DNA of 19,319 nt from positions 1-19,319 of the forward strand of contig DASZLR010000068.1 of NCBI GenBank assembly GCA_035552275.1, read 5' to 3'. Positions 6,886-15,705 of this stretch are shown one piece after another. This DNA is from DASVLX01 sp035552275 (GTDB taxonomy: Bacteria; Actinomycetota; Actinomycetes; Mycobacteriales; Pseudonocardiaceae). How positions within the stretch are numbered: position 1 is the first letter of the stretch; the number at the start of each line of letters is the position of its first letter. Under the pieces are notes generated by a model, which did no database searches, was not told where the DNA came from, and worked only from the letters and a program-made list of their open reading frames with translations. Position numbers and translations under genes: made by a program.

Positions 6886-8409
6886 ATGACACGAAAGGCC
6901 CCCGGGCGAATCGCCTTCGTGGGCTCCGGTCCCGGCGACACCGGACTGTTGACCGTTCGTGCCGATGAGCTGTTGAAGCACGCGGAACTCGTGGTCACCG
7001 ACCCCGATGTGCCGTCCACCGTGCTCGCCCAGATCGGCGAGTCGGTGGAGCTGCGGCCGGCGGTGGGCGAGCCCGCCGAGGTGGCTAAGGACCTGGTGAA
7101 CGAGGCCAAGGCCGGCCGGTCCGTGGTGCGGCTGGTGGCCGGCGACCCGCTGACCCTGGACGCCGTGGTGCGTGAGGCGCAGGCGGTGGCCAAGACCACC
7201 GTCCACTTCGACGTGGTGCCCGGCGTTCCGGCTGGGACGTCGGTGCCCGCGTATGCCGGCGTCGCGCTGGGCGCGGTGCGCACCGAGGTCGACGTGCGCG
7301 GCGATGTGGACTGGGCCGCGTTGGCCGCGGTGCCCGGCACCCTGGTGCTGCACGCCACCGGCAGCCACCTGGCCGAAGCGGCGTCCGCGCTGGTCGAGCA
7401 CGGCATGGCCGCGCAGACACCGGTCGCGGTGACGGCCGATGGCACTGGCAACGGGCAGCGCACGATCGACACCTCGCTGGCCTCGCTGGCGGCGGACGCC
7501 GGTGAGCTGTCCGGGCACCTGGTGATCACCGTCGGCGCGGCGGCCGCGCACCGGACCAAGCTGTCCTGGTGGGAGTCGCGGGCGCTGTACGGCTGGAAGG
7601 TGCTGGTGCCGCGCACCAAGGACCAGGCCGGCGACATGAGCTCGCGGCTGCGCTCGCACGGCGCGATCCCGGTCGAGGTGCCGACGATCTCGGTCGAGCC
7701 GCCACGCAGTCCGGCGCAGATGGAACGCTCGGTCAAGGGTTTGGTCGACGGCCGCTACCAGTGGGTGGTGTTCACCTCCACCAACGCGGTCCGGGCGGTG
7801 TGGGAGAAGTTCCGCGAGTTCGGGCTGGACGCGCGGGCCTTCTCGGGTGTGAAGATCGCCTGTGTCGGTGAGTCGACGGCGGAGAAGGTGCGCTCGTTCG
7901 GCATCATCCCGGAGCTGGTGCCCAGCGGAGAGCAGTCCAGCGAGGGCCTGCTGGCTGATTTCCCGCCCTACGACGACATTCTCGATCCGGTGGACCGGGT
8001 TCTGTTGCCCCGGGCGGACATCGCCACCGAGACACTGGCCGCCGGGCTGCGCGATCGCGGCTGGGAGATCGACGACGTGACCGCGTACCGCACGGTCCGC
8101 GCCGCCCCGCCGCCCGCCGAGACCCGCGAGATGATCAAGTCCGGCGGTTTCGACGCGGTGTGCTTCACCTCGTCCTCGACCGTCCGGAACCTGGTCGGCA
8201 TCGCCGGCAAGCCGCACGCGCGGACGCTGGTGGCGTGCATCGGGCCGAAGACCGCCGAGACGGCGCACGAGTTCGGCCTGCGGGTGGATGTTCAGCCGGA
8301 GTTCGCCAACGTGGCCGCGCTGGTCGACGCGCTCGCCGAGCACGCCGCCCGGCTGCGCGCTGAAGGCGCCCTCCCACCACCCCGCAAGACCAAACGCGCC
8401 CGCCGGTAG
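6886..8409 (+). CDS. hemD: Uroporphyrinogen-III synthase HemD with N-terminal degenerate C-methyltransferase domain
   Basis: This 507-residue two-domain protein closes hydroxymethylbilane into uroporphyrinogen III with inversion of ring D (HemD domain, ~237-500: LYGWKVLVPRTKDQAGDMS, VFTSTNAVRAVWEKF, CFTSSSTVRNLV and ACIGPKTAETA). Residues ~7-220 resemble the SAM uroporphyrinogen-III methyltransferase fold, with the glycine-rich loop FVGSGPGDTGLLTVRA. However, the usual GDP-x-x-FGRG motif is reduced to AGDPLTLDAVVREA (85-98), so methylation is doubtful. This arrangement is also known in mycobacterial HemD. ATG 6886 is preceded by GGAGAG (6872-6877) with 8 bases between; an upstream in-frame start at 6835 lies inside hemC. 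It is 19 bases downstream of hemC. The tail is basic (PPPRKTKRARR). Confidence 0.93.
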   Translation: MTRKAPGRIAFVGSGPGDTGLLTVRADELLKHAELVVTDPDVPSTVLAQIGESVELRPAVGEPAEVAKDLVNEAKAGRSVVRLVAGDPLTLDAVVREAQAVAKTTVHFDVVPGVPAGTSVPAYAGVALGAVRTEVDVRGDVDWAALAAVPGTLVLHATGSHLAEAASALVEHGMAAQTPVAVTADGTGNGQRTIDTSLASLAADAGELSGHLVITVGAAAAHRTKLSWWESRALYGWKVLVPRTKDQAGDMSSRLRSHGAIPVEVPTISVEPPRSPAQMERSVKGLVDGRYQWVVFTSTNAVRAVWEKFREFGLDARAFSGVKIACVGESTAEKVRSFGIIPELVPSGEQSSEGLLADFPPYDDILDPVDRVLLPRADIATETLAAGLRDRGWEIDDVTAYRTVRAAPPPAETREMIKSGGFDAVCFTSSSTVRNLVGIAGKPHARTLVACIGPKTAETAHEFGLRVDVQPEFANVAALVDALAEHAARLRAEGALPPPRKTKRARR

Positions 8410-8412
8410 CGA

Positions 8413-9721
8413 GTGCTCGTAGGGACATCCGCAAATGTGGTCGGCCGGGACAGGGAATGGGATGCCCTGTCCCGGTTCGTCACCAACGCGACCGCTGGCG
8501 CGACCTTGGGTGTGGTGTCCGGTCGTCGTCTCCAAGGCAAGTCATACCTACTGGCCGAGTTGTGCGCGGAAACCAGCGGGCTCTGCTTCGCCAGCGAGGA
8601 AACAACGGCCCGCGAGTCGTTGCGGCACATAGGGTCGGTGGTAGCCGAGTTCATCGGTGTCGGGGCGCCGTTGCGGTTCGCGGACTGGCACGATGCCGTC
8701 GACACATGGCAGGGCGCGCCTGTTGCTGTGTGGATCGGACGTCGCTCTCATGGAGCGGCTGCTGTCCGGGAACGCGCCCTTGTGTGGAATGGCTGGGCTG
8801 GAACTGATCGTGCGTCCGCTCGACTATCGGTCGGCCGCGCGGTTCTGGGGGATCGATGATCCTGCACTGGCGATGAAGGTCAACGCGATTCTTGGCGGCA
8901 CGCCCGCCTATCGCTGGGAGTTCGTCGGAGGCGACACGCCGGACGGACCCGATGACTTCGACTCCTGGGTCGTGCGCACCGTATTGAACAGGGCGGGCCC
9001 ACTGTTGCGGGAATCACGCTATCTACTCGAAGACGAGTTGGGGGTGAACAGCACTCGCACCCACCACGCCATCCTGTCCGCCATCGCTGACGGCAACACC
9101 GCTCGCGGAGGCGTTGGGCATTACCGCACTGTGTTGGAGGACGCCGGGCTGGTAGTCCCCGAGCACGACGCGTTCCGAGACAACCGAACGACGTTTCGGA
9201 TCGCGGAGCCGCTGTTGACCTTCTATCACGCGGTGATGCGGCCGATCTGGACCGACCTGGAACACAGCAGGGATGCCACCGAGTTGTGGCGGCGCAACCA
9301 GCACCGGTTCACCGGGCAGGTGCTGGGGCCACATTTCGAGCGAACCTGTCGCTACTGGACCAGGCACATGGCCGGGCCTGATTTGTTCGGTGACTATCCG
9401 AATCGGGTCTGTGCCGGGACAGTCAACGATCCAGCGGCGAAAACCAACCACGAAGTTGATGTCGTCGTCTTCGGCCTGACTGATGACAACCAGCGCCCCA
9501 TTCTCGCTATTGGCGAGGTGAAATGGGGCGAGACAATGGGGATGGGCCATCTCAACCGGCTGCGGCACATTCGTGGATTGCTGGCCGCGCAGGGCAAGCT
9601 GGGAGCCGAGACGGCCAAGCTCGCCTGTTATGGCGGCGCGGGCTTCACCGCCGAGCTCACCGCCGAGTCGAAGCGCAACGATGATGTGGTGCTGGTCGGG
9701 CTCGCCGACCTGTATTCGTGA
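8413..9721 (+). pseudogene. Disrupted ATPase of the archaeal-ATPase/DUF234 type
   Basis: Two overlapping frames together resemble one P-loop ATPase with a C-terminal DUF234 nuclease-like domain. Frame one, from GTG 8413, gives VVGRDREWDAL and the Walker A motif GRRLQGKS (residues 37-44), and keeps family-like sequence to about DWHDAVDTWQ (nt ~8710). Frame two resumes the family sequence at ARLLLCGSDVALMERLLSGN (nt ~8711 on) and runs to 9721, with GGTPAYRWEFV, RTVLNRAGPLLRESRYLL, TVLEDAGLVV, RIAEPLLTFYHAVMRP, HFERTCRYW and a PD-(D/E)xK-like pair (EVDVVVF, then AIGEVKWG). The segment between, which should hold Walker B (hhhhDE), is missing in both frames. A deletion that also shifts frame is the simplest explanation. 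A second, in-frame gap is suspected near 9125. It begins 3 bases after hemD and separates hemD from hemB. A sequencing error alone would not restore the missing segment. Confidence 0.8.
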
Positions 9722-9759
9722 CGGGGCTACGCTGACTGCCTGAGACAAGGAGGCGTGCG

Positions 9760-10737
9760 GTGTTTCCGACTCATCGGCCCCGCCGGCTGCGGGGCACGGC
9801 CGCGCTGCGCCGGCTGGTCAGCGAGACCACGATCCGGCCGCGCCAACTGGTGCTGCCGATGTTCGTGAAAGAAGGCGCGACCGAGCCGATCCCGATTCAG
9901 TCCATGCCCGGCGTGCTCCAGCACACTTCCGACTCGCTGCGCAAGGCCGCCGTTGAGGCGGTGGCCGCCGGCGTCGGCGGGGTGATGATCTTCGGCGTGC
10001 CGGTGACCAAGGACGCGGTCGGCTCCGGCGCGACCGACCCGGACGGTGTGCTGAACGCGGCCCTCCGTGACCTGCGCTCCGAACTCGGCGACGACTCGGT
10101 GATCATGGCCGACACCTGCCTGGACGAGTTCACCGATCACGGCCACTGTGGCGTGCTCACCCCGGATGGCCGAGTCGACAACGACGCGACGCTTGAGGTT
10201 TACGCCGAGATGGCGGTCGCGCAGGCCAGTGCTGGGGCCCATGTGGTCGGCCCGAGCGGGATGATGGACGGCCAGATCGGCGTGATCCGGGAAGCCCTCG
10301 ATTCCGCCGGCTATCTCGACACGAACATCCTGGCCTACTCGGCCAAGTACGCCAGCGCGTTCTTCGGTCCGTTCCGGGACGCCGTGGAATCCACCCTGAC
10401 CGGCGACCGCAAGACCTACCAGCAGGATCCGGCCAACGGCCGGGAAGCCTTGCGCGAGGCGCATCTCGACCTCGCCGAAGGCGCGGACATGGTGATGGTC
10501 AAGCCCGCCCTGCCCTACCTGGACGTGCTGCGCTCGGTCGCCGAGATCTCCGACGTTCCGGTCGCGGCCTACCAGGTGTCCGGCGAGTACTCGATGGTCG
10601 AGGCCGCGGCGGCGAACGGCTGGCTGGACCGGCAGCGCACCGTGCTGGAGACGCTGACCGCGATCCGCCGGGCCGGCGCCGACCTGGTGCTGACGTACTG
10701 GGCGGCCGAGGCGTCCGGCTGGCTGGACCGCGACTGA
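9760..10737 (+). CDS. hemB: Delta-aminolevulinic acid dehydratase (porphobilinogen synthase) HemB
   Basis: HemB condenses two 5-aminolevulinate molecules into porphobilinogen. The 325-residue product shows the N-terminal RRLRGTAALRRLV, both Schiff-base lysines (Lys196 in AYSAKYASAFFGPFRDA and Lys248 in MVMVKPALPYLD), and the C-terminal YQVSGEYSM motif. The metal-site segment is DTCLDEFTDHGHCG (118-131): Cys120 and Cys130 are kept, but the middle ligand of the all-Cys zinc site is Asp122. GTG 9760 is set by a strong AAGGAGG (9747-9753), 6 bases upstream. A TACGCT at 9728-9733 fits the actinobacterial -10 form TAnnnT, so hemB may have its own promoter; this would matter because the disrupted ATPase gene now separates it from hemD. 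Confidence 0.97.
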   Translation: MFPTHRPRRLRGTAALRRLVSETTIRPRQLVLPMFVKEGATEPIPIQSMPGVLQHTSDSLRKAAVEAVAAGVGGVMIFGVPVTKDAVGSGATDPDGVLNAALRDLRSELGDDSVIMADTCLDEFTDHGHCGVLTPDGRVDNDATLEVYAEMAVAQASAGAHVVGPSGMMDGQIGVIREALDSAGYLDTNILAYSAKYASAFFGPFRDAVESTLTGDRKTYQQDPANGREALREAHLDLAEGADMVMVKPALPYLDVLRSVAEISDVPVAAYQVSGEYSMVEAAAANGWLDRQRTVLETLTAIRRAGADLVLTYWAAEASGWLDRD

Positions 10738-10782
10738 GCTGGAACCGCCCCGAGATGGACACCCCGCTCCGCTGGGCATAAC

Positions 10783-11289
10783 GTGCGGCAGGTGACGCTC
10801 CCGAATTACCCGACCAGCGGCAACGAGGCGGTAGAGCGGCCGGCGAAGCCCAAGGCTCCGGTCACGGTCAAGATCGCGTTCTCGCTGTCGCTGCTCAGCG
10901 CTATCGGCTTCGCGGTCGGCGGCTTGCTATATCTGCGCCAGGAGAACGCCATCCTGCAAGGCCTGTCGGCGAACCATCCGAAGGGGCTGCAGCCCAGCCA
11001 GTACGCCACCTATGCGAAGGACACCGTGGTCGTGGTCGCGGTCACCTCGGTGCTGTTCGCGGTGTTCTACCTGCTGCTCGACCTCGCCATGCTCAGTGGT
11101 CGGAATTGGGCGCGGATCACCATGACCGTGTTGGTGGTCCTCGGCATCGTGGCGAATCTGCTCGGCGGGATCGACTGGGCGACGCTGATCTTCCTCGTGG
11201 TCGCGCTGCTCACGGTCGCCATGCTGTACATGCCGACGTCGTCCGAGTTCTTCACCGCCGCGAAGCGGGCACGCCTGAACCGCTCATGA
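10783..11289 (+). CDS. Hypothetical four-helix membrane protein
   Basis: This product of up to 168 residues has a short Pro/Lys-rich cytoplasmic start followed by four hydrophobic segments (~28-50, 81-103, 110-130, 132-150). The loop at ~52-80 contains LRQENAILQGLSANHPKG, and the tail is basic (KRARLNRS). I do not recognise a family. The start is GTG 10783 or GTG 10792, in frame; neither has a Shine-Dalgarno sequence. A CATAAC hexamer at 10777-10782 could be a -10 box placing transcription start close to GTG 10792, which would suit a leaderless mRNA. It lies 45 bases after hemB and may be unrelated to haem synthesis. The codon bias is that of a real gene. Confidence 0.75.
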   Translation: MRQVTLPNYPTSGNEAVERPAKPKAPVTVKIAFSLSLLSAIGFAVGGLLYLRQENAILQGLSANHPKGLQPSQYATYAKDTVVVVAVTSVLFAVFYLLLDLAMLSGRNWARITMTVLVVLGIVANLLGGIDWATLIFLVVALLTVAMLYMPTSSEFFTAAKRARLNRS

Positions 11290-11316
11290 CGGCCGAACAA
11301 TCATCGCCGAATAATC

Positions 11317-11793
11317 ATGACTGAGCCGGCGGACACCGACGACAACTTTGACGACCCTAGCCAGTCGGGACCGGTGCTGTACCGGGAGATCGGGTCGAGC
11401 TGGTGGCCGGTCGTCTGGGGACCGCTGTTCGCCCTGATCGGCGGGGGCGTCGAGGCGACCACCGGGCCGGTGCACGTGCTGGACTGGGTGTTGGTCGGCC
11501 TCGCGCTGGGCGGTCTCGCCGCGCTGTGGGCACAGGCCCGCCGCCGCTTCTGGTCCGTGACGCTCACCCCGCTCACCCTGCGCCAAGGTCGGGAAACCCT
11601 GTCCGTGCAGCGGATCGCCGAGGTTGACGAGGTGAACCAGCCGGTCGGCGCCCGGGTCCTCGGCGGCGGCTGGACCGTCCCGAAGAAACTCGGCGAGCTG
11701 CCGGTGAAGCTGACCGACGACAGCATCGTGGTCGCCTGGGCCCGGGATCCGGAAGCTCTACGAGCCGCGCTGCGCCCGCTGATCCAGCCGTGA
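11317..11793 (+). CDS. Hypothetical membrane protein with two TM segments and a soluble C-terminal domain
   Basis: This 158-residue protein has an acidic N-terminus, two hydrophobic segments (~31-48 and 55-73), an Arg-rich stop (QARRR, 73-77) and a ~75-residue soluble domain (RFWSVTLTPLTLRQGRETLSV ... IAEVDEVNQ ... DDSIVVAWARDPEALRAAL). The layout, two TM segments followed by a small beta-rich domain that ends by comparing a value for DP-x-xL, resembles DUF3093 or bacterial PH-like membrane proteins, but I cannot confirm membership. Start ATG 11317 has no Shine-Dalgarno sequence and sits inside a 14-base-period direct repeat. It is in the same direction as its neighbours, 27 bases from the previous gene and 14 from the next, so the three small membrane genes probably form a unit. 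Confidence 0.75.
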   Translation: MTEPADTDDNFDDPSQSGPVLYREIGSSWWPVVWGPLFALIGGGVEATTGPVHVLDWVLVGLALGGLAALWAQARRRFWSVTLTPLTLRQGRETLSVQRIAEVDEVNQPVGARVLGGGWTVPKKLGELPVKLTDDSIVVAWARDPEALRAALRPLIQP

Positions 11794-11807
11794 GAGGCTA
11801 ATCCACC

Positions 11808-12188
11808 GTGACGCCCGCGAGCACCATCGACACCGGCAGCGTCCCGGCTCATCGCGCTGGCCCGCCTCCCCGGCTGCACCAGCCCTGGCGGGGCTGGGTG
11901 GCGCTCGGCGAACTGCTGGTGGCCGCCGCTGCCGCGGTGTTCGGCGTGTGGTGCTGGCACCACGGCATCGGGCAGATCGTCACTCCGGTGCCCGGCCAGC
12001 CGCCGCTGGTGTCCACCGTGTTCTACGGCGACTGGATGTCCGGCGCCATCGGCCTGGTGCTGCTGGCCGGCTTGCTGGTGCTGGACGCCCTGCGGCACAC
12101 GGCGCTGGCCGTCCGCGCCCGGCCGAAGAAGCAGAAGAACCCCGCACCGGAACCCGAACTCGAGTCCGAGCCCGGCGAGAACCTCTAA
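11808..12188 (+). CDS. Hypothetical membrane protein with two TM segments
   Basis: This 126-residue product has a Pro-rich start, two hydrophobic segments (~30-50 and 76-96) flanking an extracellular loop (HHGIGQIVTPVPGQPPLVST), and a charged cytoplasmic tail rich in Lys then Glu/Pro (RPKKQKNPAPEPELESEPGE). GTG 11808 is preceded by AGAGG (11793-11797) at 10 bases. The family is not recognised. It ends 89 bases before the response regulator gene. Co-transcription with the two preceding small membrane genes is likely; a link to the two-component system is possible but unsupported. Confidence 0.72.
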   Translation: MTPASTIDTGSVPAHRAGPPPRLHQPWRGWVALGELLVAAAAAVFGVWCWHHGIGQIVTPVPGQPPLVSTVFYGDWMSGAIGLVLLAGLLVLDALRHTALAVRARPKKQKNPAPEPELESEPGENL

Positions 12189-12191
12189 GCG

Positions 12192-12213
12192 AACTCGCAG
12201 GAAACTCACAGCA
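12192..12213 (+). promoter_or_regulatory. Tandem 11-bp direct repeats upstream of the response regulator
   Basis: AACTCGCAGGA (12192-12202) is followed directly by AACTCACAGCA (12203-12213), with 9 of 11 positions identical. An 11-bp period, one helical turn, is the usual geometry of OmpR/PhoB-type binding sites, and the CTC-CAG core is reminiscent of the MprA box. The repeats end 64 bases before the response-regulator ATG, so they are a candidate autoregulatory site. The repeat is visible; binding is inference. Confidence 0.5.
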
Positions 12214-12227
12214 GGCGCACACTCCGG

Positions 12228-12248
12228 CTGACCAGGATCGTTGGTCAG
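12228..12248. repeat. Perfect 7-bp inverted repeat upstream of the response regulator
   Basis: CTGACCA (12228-12234) and TGGTCAG (12242-12248) are perfect complements around a 7-base spacer. They lie 29 bases upstream of the response-regulator start and 14 bases after the 11-bp direct repeats. It could be an operator or a small leader hairpin. There is no T-run, so a terminator is unlikely. Confidence 0.4.
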
Positions 12249-12277
12249 GGAGACCGCTGGCAACGAGGGAGCGGGCA

Positions 12278-12973
12278 ATGGCCGACCGGACGATGCTGCT
12301 CGTGGTAGAGGACGACACGAACATCCGCGACCTGCTGGCGGTCAGCCTTCGGTTCGCCGGATTCGACGTCGCCACCGCGGCGACCGGCACCGAGGCGTTG
12401 CGTGCTGTCGAGCGCCGGCCGCCCGATATGATCTTGCTCGACGTGATGCTGCCGGACCGGGACGGGTTCGAGGTGCTGCGTTGGCTGCGGGCCGGCGGCC
12501 ACACCGTGCCAGTGCTGTTCCTCACCGCCCGAGACGGCGCCGACGACAAGATCACCGGGCTCACCATCGGTGGCGACGACTACGTGACCAAGCCGTTCAG
12601 CCTGGAGGAAGTCATCGCCCGAGTGAACGCCGTGCTGCGCCGCACCAGAGGTGTGGCCGAGCCGACCGAGGCTCCGTTGCGCTACGCCGACCTGGAACTG
12701 CGGATCGAGAGCCACGAGGTCCGCCGCGACGACAAGCTGATTCAGTTGTCGCCCACCGAGTTCAAGCTGCTGCACTACCTGATGCGCAACGCCGGCCGGG
12801 TGGTGTCCAAGGCCCAGATTCTGGACCAGGTCTGGCGCTACGACTTCAACGGTGAGGCGGGCGTGGTCGAGTCATACATCTCCTATCTGCGGCGCAAGGT
12901 GGACTGCGTCGAGCCGAGGCTGATCCACACCGTGCGGGGGATCGGTTACGTGCTGCGGCTCGCCGCGCGCTGA
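12278..12973 (+). CDS. OmpR/PhoB-family two-component response regulator
   Basis: This 231-residue transcription factor has an N-terminal receiver domain (~5-118) and a C-terminal winged helix (~135-230). The receiver has the acidic pocket Glu11/Asp12/Asp13 (LVVEDD), phospho-acceptor Asp55 (ILLDVMLP), the switch Thr83 (FLTARD) and Lys105 (TKPFS). The DNA-binding domain reads LIQLSPTEFKLLHYLMRNAG, then ILDQVWRYDF and the recognition helix VVESYISYLRRKVD, ending HTVRGIGYVLR. ATG 12278 is set by GAGGGAG (12265-12271), 6 bases upstream; the long upstream extension in this frame overlaps the preceding membrane-protein gene. The kinase follows after 20 bases, so the two form an operon. It resembles the actinobacterial TrcR/TcrX/MprA group, but its stimulus cannot be named from sequence. 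Confidence 0.96.
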   Translation: MADRTMLLVVEDDTNIRDLLAVSLRFAGFDVATAATGTEALRAVERRPPDMILLDVMLPDRDGFEVLRWLRAGGHTVPVLFLTARDGADDKITGLTIGGDDYVTKPFSLEEVIARVNAVLRRTRGVAEPTEAPLRYADLELRIESHEVRRDDKLIQLSPTEFKLLHYLMRNAGRVVSKAQILDQVWRYDFNGEAGVVESYISYLRRKVDCVEPRLIHTVRGIGYVLRLAAR

Positions 12974-12993
12974 CACGGCTGACGGGTGCTGGT

Positions 12994-14610
<1,617 letters not shown>

Positions 14611-14666
14611 GCCGCGCCGCTCGTTAACCGTGAATCCTGGCATGTGGTCGATGGCCCGCGCCATCA

Positions 14667-14694
14667 TTCGGACACGGAGAGTTCCCGCTAGTCT
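14667..14694 (+). promoter_or_regulatory. Possible promoter of the ABC importer operon
   Basis: TTCGGA (14667-14672) and TAGTCT (14689-14694) are separated by 16 bases; the second fits the TAnnnT -10 form. They lie between the kinase stop and the first permease start, which is where a promoter would be needed if the operon is separate. The -35 match is poor (3 of 6), so this is a weak call. Confidence 0.3.
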
Positions 14695-14727
14695 CGCCTG
14701 ACCGACCGTGGAGGAGGGGCGCCGGCC

Positions 14728-15702
14728 GTGCTCAGGTTCCTGGCCCGCAGGATGGCCAACTACCTGGTGCTCTGCCTGCTCGCGGTGTTCGGCACGTACG
14801 CGCTCGCCGCGCTCACCTTCGACCCGATCGCCGCGCTGAAGCGGCGCAATCCGCCGCCGCCGGCCGCCACCATCGCGGACAAGGCGCATCAGCTGCACCT
14901 CGATCAGCCCATCCCGCAACGGTTTCTGGGCTGGCTGGGCGGCACGCTGCACGGCGATTTCGGCCTCACGGTGTACGGCGATCCGATCAGCCGGGACCTG
15001 TGGTCGCGGGTCGGGGTCAGCCTGCGGCTGTTCGGCTTCGGCACGCTGTTGGGCGTGTTGCTGGGTGTCGCGCTGGGTGTGCTCGGCGCGGTCCGCCAGT
15101 ACCGGACCTCGGACTACGTGACCGCGTTCGCGTCCTATGTGCTCATCGCGGCCCCGGTGTTCGTGCTCGGCACCCTGCTGAAATTCGGTGCCACTCAACT
15201 GAACCTGGCCGTCGGCGTGCCGCTGTTGCAGTTCAGCGGCGAGGCGACACCTGGCTTCACCGGCGGGCTGGGCGCCGAACTGCTGGACCGGTTGCGGCAC
15301 ATCGTGTTGCCCACACTGGCGATCTCGCTGGGCTCGGCGGCGTATTTCAGCCGGTACCAACGTAACGCGATGCTGGACGTGCTGGGCGCGGACTTCCTGC
15401 GCACCGCACGGGCCAAGGGCCTGACCTACGGCCGGGCGCTGGTCAAGCACGGCCTGCGCACCGCGCTGATCCCGATGGCGGCGCTGTTCAGCTACGGGTT
15501 CACCGTGCTGATCGTCGGCGGGCCGTTCACCGAGTACATCTTCGGCTGGTACGGCATGGGCGACTGGCTGATCACCGGAATCCAGACCCAGGACGCGAAC
15601 CTCACCGCGACGGTGACCCTGTTCATGGCGATCTGCGTGCTGGTCTCCGGTCTCGTCGCCGACCTCGCCTACGCCGCCCTCGATCCGAGAGTGCGGATGT
15701 AG
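14728..15702 (+). CDS. Peptide/nickel-type ABC transporter permease (DppB/OppB family)
   Basis: This 324-residue inner permease subunit of a binding-protein-dependent importer has a membrane segment at ~12-31, an extracytoplasmic loop (~40-95) and about five further membrane segments. The cytoplasmic EAA-type coupling motif for the ATPase is ADFLRTARAKGLTYGRALVKHGL (~220-242), and the C-terminus LAYAALDPRVRM is typical of the DppB family. The start is GTG 14728, with GGAGGAGGGG (14710-14719) 8 bases upstream. It is the first gene of the operon, 117 bases after the kinase gene and followed after 3 bases by the second permease. Substrate specificity cannot be judged; peptides are the commonest for the family. 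Confidence 0.93.
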   Translation: MLRFLARRMANYLVLCLLAVFGTYALAALTFDPIAALKRRNPPPPAATIADKAHQLHLDQPIPQRFLGWLGGTLHGDFGLTVYGDPISRDLWSRVGVSLRLFGFGTLLGVLLGVALGVLGAVRQYRTSDYVTAFASYVLIAAPVFVLGTLLKFGATQLNLAVGVPLLQFSGEATPGFTGGLGAELLDRLRHIVLPTLAISLGSAAYFSRYQRNAMLDVLGADFLRTARAKGLTYGRALVKHGLRTALIPMAALFSYGFTVLIVGGPFTEYIFGWYGMGDWLITGIQTQDANLTATVTLFMAICVLVSGLVADLAYAALDPRVRM

Positions 15703-15705
15703 CCC

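Noticed and set aside
6100..8535. An 811-residue minus-strand open frame
   Set aside because: It lies opposite hemC and hemD and has the composition of an antisense shadow.
11286..11324. A 12-codon micro-ORF between two membrane-protein genes
   Set aside because: No ribosome-binding site or conservation evidence; it probably results from the local direct repeat.
14650..14665. GATGGC/GCCATC hairpin as a terminator after the kinase gene
   Set aside because: Only 6 bp, with no T-run following; not enough for a terminator call.
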